Assembly (NCBI GenBank): GCA_946625225.1
Contig: CAMOTA010000095.1
Location: 1 to 10,456, forward strand
Source: UBA9715 sp003452695
GTDB lineage: Bacteria > Actinomycetota > Coriobacteriia > Coriobacteriales > Eggerthellaceae
Direction of reading: 5' to 3'
DNA: 10,456 nucleotides
The notes beneath the pieces were generated by a model that saw only the letters and a list, made by a program, of their open reading frames with translations, was not told the DNA's origin and made no database searches. Position numbers and translations under genes: made by a program. Shown piece by piece: positions 1 through 5,311 of the stretch (positions are counted from its first letter, which is position 1; every line of letters starts with the position of its first letter).

Positions 1-4
1 GGAA

Positions 5-118
5 ATCCACCCGCAACCCCGCCCTCGCGCGCCGGAACCCCGGGAAACGGCGATCTGGTGCCCCGATCCACCCGCAACCCGCGCCTCGCCGGACACGAGG
101 GCGGCCTTGCGGGTGGAT
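5..118. repeat. Short repeat with direct and inverted copies of ATCCACCCGCAAC
   Basis: ATCCACCCGCAAC occurs at 5-17 and again at 66-78. TTGCGGGTGGAT, the inverse complement of its first 12 bases, lies at 107-118. The second and third copies form a 12-bp perfect stem (66-77 with 107-118), and a smaller CCTCG/CGAGG pair sits inside the loop. No convincing coding frame covers this stretch. It resembles an intergenic palindromic (REP-like) element, but whether it recurs in the genome cannot be seen from here. The window begins inside or next to it. Confidence 0.45.
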
Positions 119-133
119 GGCGCCGGCCGAATG

Positions 134-158
134 AATACGGGTGCCTGGCACCGGTATT
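134..158. repeat. Near-perfect palindrome with core GGTGCCTGGCACC
   Basis: A 25-base near-palindrome is centred on the T at 146. The core GGTGCC-T-GGCACC is perfect, and the flanks AATAC...GTATT pair with one mismatch per side. Short palindromes with GGTGCCTGGCACC-like cores are, as I recall, frequent in bacterial intergenic repeats, some of them associated with REP-associated (Y1-type) transposases. No such transposase is present in this window. It may be a small mobile or structural element. Confidence 0.45.
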
Positions 159-184
159 TGTCAGGCGGTCGCGACGCGCTGCCG

Positions 185-370
185 CTACAGATGGCGCGAT
201 GGGCGTTGCAGCTCGAGAAGGGCGGCTTTCCGCTTGGAATCCGATAGGGCCTCGAGCGTCCTGGGCCTGTCGACGTAATCGGCAAGATGGCGCGTGTTCA
301 TCGCCAATGGGAAAACGACCTTGCCGATTCTCGACACGGCCATGACGGTGAAGGCGGCGGCTATCAACTC
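185..370 (-). pseudogene. Unidentified gene remnant (C-terminal fragment)
   Basis: A minus-strand frame ending at a TAG (185-187) reads as plausible protein with strong G/C at third positions from about 370 downwards. It includes MAVSRIGKVVFPLAMNTRHL and a charged end rich in Lys, Arg and Leu. The frame stays open to a stop at 500-502, but the upstream part has poor third-position bias and no ATG with a ribosome binding site. The only in-frame ATG in the biased part (341-343) would give about 52 residues. I read it as the tail of a gene whose beginning was lost. The family is not recognised, and it could still be a chance open frame. Confidence 0.3.
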
Positions 371-472
371 TTCGAGAGAAATCGAGTTCTGATGCGAGCA
401 ATGTTGCGCAACAAAAGCCTCCGAAACGTTCGTATCACATGGAGCAACGCGGAGCAGAATAGGGGAGTTTCC

Positions 473-700
473 ATGAAACGGCAGGCACTTATCGGCTTCT
501 TAGCGGCAGCAATCCTGTCGTTGGCCTGCGCAGGGGCGGCGTTCGCAGACACGCCGACGACACTTACCGCAAGCACGCCCGTCATGCAATGGCGCTTGAG
601 GGTGATAGAAATCATTTCTCCAGGCGAATCATGCAAGTTGCTGCCCACGGCCCATGGTATCCATTTAGCGGCAACCTCCCAGGACGACGTTAGTGTGTAA
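473..700 (+). CDS. Short secreted protein with signal peptide, probably truncated
   Basis: The ATG at 473 follows AGGGGAG at a suitable distance and opens a 75-residue product. The first 25 residues are a textbook Sec signal peptide: Met-Lys-Arg, then a Leu/Ala-rich core, ending in Ala-Phe-Ala before Asp26. The expected mature protein starts DTPTTLTAS. After about residue 35 the sequence loses composition typical of a secreted domain, and codon use becomes less biased. The reading stops at 698-700. This fits a signal peptide and short stub whose original domain was removed by frameshift or rearrangement, in line with the broken genes around it. A genuine small exported peptide is the alternative. 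I do not recognise a family. Confidence 0.4.
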   Translation: MKRQALIGFLAAAILSLACAGAAFADTPTTLTASTPVMQWRLRVIEIISPGESCKLLPTAHGIHLAATSQDDVSV

Positions 701-887
701 CCGCAAATCCCGCTATCCGATTGCGAAACCGGCGGTCGTCTTCGGTGCCCTCGAAGATCGCCTGGCGGTCGACGCTGCGCGCGAACGCATGGTGGAGGTC
801 GGATGCGCTGAGCTTTCGCAGGGACCTTGGCACGCCGGCTCCATCACTCGGCGGGAAACGAAGGGCGAATCTTATGCCGAGGGGATG
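690..887 (-). pseudogene. Unidentified minus-strand coding remnant
   Basis: An open stretch of 65 codons lies between an upstream TAA (888-890) and a TAA at 690-692. From about 825 down to 720 it is strongly G/C-biased at third positions. It reads as plausible protein there, for example DLHHAFARSVDRQAIFEGTE, followed by an Arg-rich segment. No start codon with a ribosome binding site is present. It shares orientation with the truncated LytTR gene upstream and the remnant at 185-370, so it may be another broken gene. The family is unknown. Its 3' end overlaps the plus-strand ORF 473-700 by 11 bases, so at most one of the two is likely to be functional. Confidence 0.22.
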
Positions 888-898
888 TTAGCGTCAGG

Positions 899-1456
899 TC
901 ACATGGCCCCTGATACCGATACGACCCCTGACGCCGAGCCCTCTCCAAGCCGCAACGTGCGCTCTATAGTCCGCTCTTCGAACAGTCGCTGGGCTTCTGC
1001 CATGCTCGCTCGCCTGATGTAGGCACGCTCCTTGCCGTCGAGCTCGAACGTGTTCAGACTTCGGTCGATGTTCTTTACGTGGTCGAGGTTCACGAGGTAG
1101 CTCTTATGGCAACGGTAGAACGGAGGGCACGGCAGCTTCGCCTCGATATCGTCGAGCCTGGCCCTGCGCCTCCGCTCTCCGCCGCTCATCAGGTGGATAA
1201 CGATCGCGTGATTGTTCTGCTCGATGAAGCGGATGCGGGAATGCGGTATCGTTTCTCCCGCAAGATCGAGGCCGTGCTCCGTTTTCAGGCCGGCCCTTTG
1301 CGCCGCGCTTGCAACGATCTCGTGCGCCTCCTCGTCCCGGAAAGGCTTCAGGAGGTAGCGCTCCACGCGCGCCCGGTAACCCGCCATGGCGTAATCGCCG
1401 CTCGTCGTCACGAACGCCAGCATCACGTCGGGATCGACCGTGCGTATGCGTGCCAA
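899..1456 (-). pseudogene. LytTR-family response regulator lacking the N-terminal half of its receiver domain
   Basis: The frame encodes about 185 residues. Residues 1-50 match the second half of a CheY-like receiver: VMLAFVTTS is the strand with the conserved Thr/Ser, then an AMAGYRA helix, then YLLKPF with the conserved Lys-Pro. Residues ~68-165 are a LytTR DNA-binding domain, with IRFIEQNNHAIVIHL, FYRCHKSYLVNLDHV and the terminal IRR. LytTR proteins bind promoter repeats and often control secreted or surface functions. The acidic pocket and phospho-acceptor Asp, normally in the first ~60 receiver residues, are absent. The frame upstream closes at a TAA (1487-1489), and neither other frame contains the missing part. 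The only start is a TTG at 1456 with no ribosome binding site. I therefore call it a truncated pseudogene. A phosphorylation-independent DNA-binding protein is a less likely alternative. No partner histidine kinase is in the window. Confidence 0.72.
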
Positions 1457-1576
1457 GGGTCGTGTGATTTGGCACCCGCATGCCGTTTAATTCGAAACGA
1501 GACGCCTGTCCCCCTCTCATGCCCCCATTTCGCGTGCTATCGATAAACTGCGCCAGTTGCGAAAAAGTCGCCGCTC
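1457..1576. other. Non-coding junction next to the truncated regulator
   Basis: No convincing coding frame is present. It contains TTTGGCACCCGCATGCC (1468-1484) and GACGCCTGTCCCCCT (1501-1515). Both resemble pieces of the short GGCACC / GCCTGTCCCC repeats found between genes in many bacteria. A small AACTG-CGC-CAGTT dyad lies at 1546-1558. The receiver-domain homology of the LytTR gene breaks off at about 1457, so this stretch is the likely site of the insertion or deletion that damaged it. Confidence 0.35.
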
Positions 1577-1655
1577 GCCGAACCGCGCATTTCGTGCAAT
1601 CTGATGCATTTCCGCGCTCGCGCTGCATCAGATTGCACGAAATGCGCGGTTCGGC
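1577..1655. repeat. Perfect 32-bp inverted repeat with a 15-base loop
   Basis: Bases 1577-1608 and 1624-1655 are exact reverse complements over 32 bases, separated by 15 bases (1609-1623). The arm starts GCCGAACCGCGCATTTCGTG, and the bases just outside the arms do not pair. The stem is far longer than a normal terminator and has no T-tract on either side. It lies between the end of the ahb operon and the truncated regulator. Candidates are a palindromic intergenic repeat, a non-autonomous (MITE-like) element, or a structured RNA. Nothing in the window encodes a transposase for it. Confidence 0.8.
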
Positions 1656-1688
1656 ACCCCCTAAGGTCGTCATGTCCCGTCGAAGAAG

Positions 1689-1712
1689 CGCTTCGGCAAT
1701 GCGGCCGAAGCG
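1689..1712 (-). terminator. Hairpin terminator of the ahb operon
   Basis: CGCTTCGGC (1689-1697) pairs perfectly with GCCGAAGCG (1704-1712) around a 6-base loop. In the direction of the ahb genes it begins 19 bases after the TAG stop at 1732 and is followed by CTTCTTC, a modest pyrimidine run. Position and shape fit an intrinsic terminator, although the T-tract is imperfect. Confidence 0.6.
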
Positions 1713-1731
1713 TACGAGCTTGCACTGTCGT

Positions 1732-3885
1732 CTACGCGAAGTAGACCGGCGCGGCCTTCTTGTATTCCTTGTGCGATACGAGCGTCTTGCAATCCAGGCC
1801 GCTCAGGGCGCGCATTTCGGAAATGTAGGCGTCCAGTTCCTCCCGGCTTTGCGCGTGCACCATGGCATACAGGTTGTAGGGCCACTTCTCCTGCTGCACG
1901 CGCTTGTAGCAATGCGATACGCAGGAAAGCCCGGCGAAGGAGGTGCCGATGCGGTCGATGTCCTCTTCTGCGGCGTGCCAGACCGTCATGCCGTTGAAGG
2001 CGTAGCCCATCTTCCGGTGCGCGACGAAGGCGCCGAAGCGCCGGATGGTCCCGTTGGCCTTCCATTCGCGCAGCCGCTCGAGCGCGCGCTGCTCATCCAA
2101 GCCGCACGTGGCGTACGGCTCCGGGCCCGCGGCGTCGCCTTGGGCCCAACGGACCAGCGCCACGTCGAAGGGGTCCTCCGGGTCGAAGGCGGGCGCGGAT
2201 GCCGGGTCCGCCTTGGCCGCGCGCTTCCCGCTGAAATCCACGTTTATCTTGTAGGTCTTCAGGATGGGAAGGTTCAGCACCTCGTCGCAGCCCGTGCTCT
2301 CGCGAATTTCGCGCACGACCCGGTCGATCTGTTCGGTCGAGGGCGCTATCAGCGTGAACCAGATGTTGAATTCGTCATCGCGCAGGTAGTTGTGCGTCGT
2401 TTCCGGATGGGCGCTTACCAAGCCGGCGATGCGCTCTATTTCGCCTTCGCCTCCTTCAGCCCGAAGCGTGCAGAGCGTGGATACGTAGCCCAGGCGGTTC
2501 GAGGCGAACGATGCCCCGATGCGGCGTATGGTGCCGTCGCCGCGCAGGGCCTCGGCGGCTTCTATCGTTTGCTGGCGCGATAGTCCCAGCTTGCCGGCGA
2601 GCACCCCGTAGGGATCGCTTTCCAGCGGGAAGCCGCTCTGTATGGCGTCCAGCACGCGCTGGCGCGCGACGGCGCGCGGAACATAGGCGCAGTAGGGCTC
2701 TTCGGCAAGGTAGTCGCCCGTGGTCGCAAGCGCTCGGGCGCGGCAGCCTCCGCAGACGCCCTTGTATTCGCAGGCTCCGCATTTGCCGCGCAACCGGTCG
2801 TAATGGCGCAGGTCGTCGAAGACCGGGGAAGTTTCCCAAATTTCCGAGAAGGGCGTTTCCTTCACGTTGCCGAGCTGCATGTCGAAATAGCCGCAGGGCT
2901 GAACGTCGCCCACGTGGCTGATGAAGGCGAACGTGATGCCGCCCAGGCACCCGCGCGTCATGGCCTCCATGCCGTAGGTCTCGGGCGTGACTTCGCGTCC
3001 CTCGCGGGCGGACAGCTGGCGGATTATGCGGTAGTACTGTGGCGCATCGGTGGGCTTGAAGTGCATCGGGCTGGTCTTTTGGCAGTGATATGCCCAGGTC
3101 AGCACTTCCTCGTATTCGTCGGGGCTAAGCTCCACGTCCACCAGGTCCTCGCCACGGCCCGTTGGCACGAGCAGGAACGGGTGGAATGCTTCGGCGCCTT
3201 CGGACAGCGCCAGCTCGTGCATGTCGTCCACGAGTCGGTGGTTCATCTTCGTTATAGTGGTGTTCACCTGCACGCCCACGCCGTGCGCGCGGAGGTTGCG
3301 GATGCCGGCCAGCGCCTCGTCGAAGGCCCCTTCCCGCCCGCGGAAGGCATCTTGCCCGGCCGCATCGGGAAAGTCCAGCGAGACGGAAACGCGCGGAATG
3401 CCGTGCGCGGCAATCTGGGCGGCGCACTCGTCGCTGATGAGCGTGCCGTTCGTGCCGATGACCGGGCTCAGGCCCATCTCGTGCGCATAGTCAATGATTT
3501 CCCAGATGTCGGGGCGCATAAGGGGCTCGCCGCCGGTAAGGATGAGGATGGGGTCGGTGATGGACGCGATGTCGTCCATCACCGCCTTGCATTCTTCAAG
3601 CGACAGCTCGCCCGGATAGGGGTCGCAATGGGCTGCGGCGCGGCAGTGCGCGCAGGCCAAGTTGCAGCTGCGCGTTATCTCCCAGGCGATGATGCGCGGG
3701 GCCTTTATGCCCGTGCGTTCCTCGAAGGCCTTCGCCGCGGGTCCCGCGCCGGGGCGTTTGGCCCGTCGGCTGCCGGATGCGTTACCCGGATGCCCGCCGG
3801 GGCGCCCGCCCGGATGCCCGCTGGGATGCCCATCCGGATGCCCGGTTGTCGGATGCCCGTCGGAGTGTCCTGCTGATGGGGTCAT
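1732..3885 (-). CDS. ahbD: Fused heme-biosynthesis enzyme: AhbD-like radical SAM heme synthase + AhbA-like + AhbB-like siroheme decarboxylase
   Basis: The protein has 717 residues. Residues 1-38 are a His/Gly/Pro-rich tail (His 7, 11, 16, 20, 24, 32). Residues ~60-403 are a radical SAM enzyme with the Cys74-x3-Cys78-x2-Cys81 cluster site, Gly-Gly-Glu-Pro at 118-121, and a C-terminal auxiliary-cluster (SPASM-type) region with Cys 313, 331, 369, 372, 378, 381 and 399. Residues ~407-552 are an Lrp-like helix-turn-helix plus AsnC fold of AhbA type, with the HNYLRDDEFNIWFT segment. After an Ala/Pro linker, 569-716 is the AhbB-type copy (HCYKR...WPYNLYAM). Known roles: AhbA/AhbB decarboxylate siroheme to 12,18-didecarboxysiroheme, and AhbD decarboxylates Fe-coproporphyrin III to heme b. 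These are normally separate cytoplasmic proteins. The ATG at 3885 overlaps the ahbC stop (TAATG), so translation is probably coupled. The frame is open further upstream, but that part lies inside ahbC. A NirJ/NirDLGH-like heme d1 role is less likely given the adjacent AhbC. Confidence 0.88.
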   Translation of the reverse strand: MTPSAGHSDGHPTTGHPDGHPSGHPGGRPGGHPGNASGSRRAKRPGAGPAAKAFEERTGIKAPRIIAWEITRSCNLACAHCRAAAHCDPYPGELSLEECKAVMDDIASITDPILILTGGEPLMRPDIWEIIDYAHEMGLSPVIGTNGTLISDECAAQIAAHGIPRVSVSLDFPDAAGQDAFRGREGAFDEALAGIRNLRAHGVGVQVNTTITKMNHRLVDDMHELALSEGAEAFHPFLLVPTGRGEDLVDVELSPDEYEEVLTWAYHCQKTSPMHFKPTDAPQYYRIIRQLSAREGREVTPETYGMEAMTRGCLGGITFAFISHVGDVQPCGYFDMQLGNVKETPFSEIWETSPVFDDLRHYDRLRGKCGACEYKGVCGGCRARALATTGDYLAEEPYCAYVPRAVARQRVLDAIQSGFPLESDPYGVLAGKLGLSRQQTIEAAEALRGDGTIRRIGASFASNRLGYVSTLCTLRAEGGEGEIERIAGLVSAHPETTHNYLRDDEFNIWFTLIAPSTEQIDRVVREIRESTGCDEVLNLPILKTYKINVDFSGKRAAKADPASAPAFDPEDPFDVALVRWAQGDAAGPEPYATCGLDEQRALERLREWKANGTIRRFGAFVAHRKMGYAFNGMTVWHAAEEDIDRIGTSFAGLSCVSHCYKRVQQEKWPYNLYAMVHAQSREELDAYISEMRALSGLDCKTLVSHKEYKKAAPVYFA
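3772..3885 (-). repeat. Tandem GHP-type codon repeat at the start of the AhbD fusion
   Basis: The first 38 codons of the fusion contain six His, mostly in Gly-His-Pro units spaced 4-5 residues apart. In the DNA this appears as repeated CGGATGCCCG-like units (plus-strand reading) between about 3775 and 3860. It is within the reading frame and starts at the coupled ATG. The composition suggests metal binding, but this is inferred. A slippage-prone microrepeat that varies between strains is also possible. Confidence 0.65.
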
Positions 3886-5081
3886 TACAGCACCCCGATT
3901 TCTTCGTCGGTCAGATAGCACGCCGGATCGCTTGCCCACAGGTCGCCCGTGGCCGCTTCGGCGCGAACCCTGAAGTTGCCGCCGCAGATGTCCAGCCACT
4001 GGCACCGGGAGCACCGGCCCTTCAGGAAGGGCCGCTTGTCTTTCAGGCGGTACATGAGCTCGCTGGCCTCGGTCGCGCGGCTCACGTCGGTCCAGATTTC
4101 GGAAAAGGGCCGCTTGCGCACGTTGCCGAAGCTGAAGTGGCGCCAGAACTGGTCGGCGTGCACTTCGCCATCCCAGCTGATGCAGGCAATGCCGTTGCCG
4201 GTGGAATTGCCCTGATTCCATTTCAGCAGCTGCAGCACTTCCTCGGCGCGTTCGGGGTTTTCGCGCAGCAGCTGCAAATAGATGAAGGGGCCGTCCGCAT
4301 GGTTGTCCACGGTAAGGATTTCCGGGCGTCCGCCCTGGTCGAACCATTCCTGCGTGCGGTCCATGATATGGCGCACCACGGCGCGGGTCTCGTCGTGGTC
4401 CAGGTCCATCTGCATCATGTCCGATCCGCGGCCGGTATATACCAGGTGGTAGAAGCAGGCGCGGTTTATGCTGCGTTCGCGCATGATGTCGAACACGTCG
4501 TCCACTTCGTGGAAGTTCAGCTTGTTCAAAGTCATGCGCAGGCCCACTTTTATGCCGGCTTCCTGCGCGTTTGCAAGCCCATCCATCGCGCGGGCGAACG
4601 AGCCCTGTGCGCCGCGGAAGCGGTCGTGCGTGGCAGGCCCCCCGTCGATGGATACGCCCACGTACGACAGGCCGACTTCGGCGTATTCGCGGGCAAGCTC
4701 GGGTGTGATAAGCGTGCCGTTGGTGGACAGCACCACGCGCATGCCGGCGCCTTTGGCATAGCGCATAAGCTCGACCAAGTCGGGGCGGATGCACGGTTCA
4801 CCGCCGCTGAACAGCAGCACGGGCGACCCAAAAGCGGCCAGGTCGTCGATCATGGCCTTTGCCTCGTCGGTGTCCAGCTGGTCGTAGGTCCGAGCGTCCG
4901 ACCCTGCATAGCAATGCATGCAGTTCAGGTTGCACGTGCGCGTGCAGTTCCACACCACGACGGGCTTCTTGTCGCGCGAGAATTGCAGCAGGCCGCTTGG
5001 CAGCTGCGCCGATCGGCGCTTGTAGCGCAGCACGTCTGAGGGCTCTACCGCCCCACAGTACAGTTTCGATATTCCAATCAT
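3885..5081 (-). CDS. ahbC: AhbC, 12,18-didecarboxysiroheme deacetylase (radical SAM)
   Basis: The protein has 398 residues. AhbC converts 12,18-didecarboxysiroheme to Fe-coproporphyrin III by removing the two acetate side chains, the middle step of the siroheme-dependent heme route in anaerobes. The N-terminus MIGISKLYCGAVEPSD is characteristic of AhbC. The radical SAM cluster site is Cys50-x3-Cys54-x2-Cys57, with Gly-Gly-Glu-Pro at 93-96. The C-terminal auxiliary-cluster region carries Cys 300, 357, 360, 366 and 388, and QFWRHFSFGNVR at 311-322 is also typical. Length is normal for the family. The ATG at 5081 has AAGGA about 9 bases upstream and matches the family's usual start. It is first in a two-gene operon, and its TAA shares one base with the ATG of the AhbD-AhbA-AhbB fusion. 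NirJ of heme d1 synthesis is a paralogue, but the N-terminal motif and the partner gene favour AhbC. Confidence 0.92.
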   Translation of the reverse strand: MIGISKLYCGAVEPSDVLRYKRRSAQLPSGLLQFSRDKKPVVVWNCTRTCNLNCMHCYAGSDARTYDQLDTDEAKAMIDDLAAFGSPVLLFSGGEPCIRPDLVELMRYAKGAGMRVVLSTNGTLITPELAREYAEVGLSYVGVSIDGGPATHDRFRGAQGSFARAMDGLANAQEAGIKVGLRMTLNKLNFHEVDDVFDIMRERSINRACFYHLVYTGRGSDMMQMDLDHDETRAVVRHIMDRTQEWFDQGGRPEILTVDNHADGPFIYLQLLRENPERAEEVLQLLKWNQGNSTGNGIACISWDGEVHADQFWRHFSFGNVRKRPFSEIWTDVSRATEASELMYRLKDKRPFLKGRCSRCQWLDICGGNFRVRAEAATGDLWASDPACYLTDEEIGVL

Positions 5082-5108
5082 CTAGCCGTTCCTTACGCTG
5101 GCCGCGGA

Positions 5109-5126
5109 CCCTGCGAAAACGCAGGG
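5109..5126 (-). promoter_or_regulatory. Hairpin in the ahbC leader
   Basis: CCCTGCG (5109-5115) and CGCAGGG (5120-5126) form a perfect 7-bp stem with a 4-base loop. In the transcript the loop is UUUU. It ends 27 bases before the ahbC start and about a dozen bases before the AAGGA ribosome binding site. It could influence translation or attenuate the operon, but no U-tract follows, so it is not a standard terminator. No known riboswitch class was recognised. Confidence 0.4.
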
Positions 5127-5191
5127 GGACAAGGTATCCGCCGGAGACGCCGCCATTGGCCATTCACGTTGCTCATTTAAATCCAAGCGCG

Positions 5192-5220
5192 ATTATCGGC
5201 TGACCTTGCGTGGCGGTCAA
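5192..5220 (-). promoter_or_regulatory. Sigma70-type promoter of the ahbC-ahbDAB operon
   Basis: On the minus strand, TTGACC (5220-5215) and GATAAT (5197-5192) are separated by exactly 17 bases. Each hexamer matches the consensus at five of six positions. Transcription would begin near 5185, giving a leader of about 100 bases before ahbC. Two overlapping dyads lie across the -35 element and spacer: TGACC/GGTCA (5201-5205 with 5215-5219) and CCTTG/CAAGG (5204-5208 with 5218-5222). This is a plausible repressor site, for example for heme- or iron-dependent control, but the regulator is unknown. Confidence 0.7.
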
Positions 5221-5311
5221 GGCGAATAATTTGGAAAGCCGAAAAGCCAAGCAAAACTACGTACGATATGGCCGCTTGCAGGCGCGAAAACCGTGGTTTC
5301 CAAGCGGTTCG

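Noticed and set aside
403..412. 10-base perfect palindrome GTTGCGCAAC
   Set aside because: It is too short to interpret, with no promoter elements at suitable distance and no second copy seen in the window.
1480..2583. Long plus-strand open frame opposite the AhbA/AhbB part of the fusion
   Set aside because: It is antisense to a strongly supported gene, has no recognisable domain, and arises from the high-GC codon pattern. The same applies to plus-strand frames at 2803-3876, 3777-5039, 5210-6115 and 7598-9622.
3772..3860. Regular CGGATGCCCG units considered as a CRISPR or minisatellite
   Set aside because: Units are too short, lack unique spacers and are in frame as GHP codons, so it is a coding repeat.
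3886..4794. Upstream extension of the AhbD fusion frame for about 300 codons
   Set aside because: This part overlaps ahbC in another frame and reads as Arg/Pro-rich nonsense. The ATG at 3885, overlapping the ahbC stop, is the natural start.
5287..5309. Weak dyads (AAACC/GGTTT, AACCG/CGGTT) after the C39 lipoprotein stop as a terminator
   Set aside because: Stems of five pairs without a T-tract; not enough to call.
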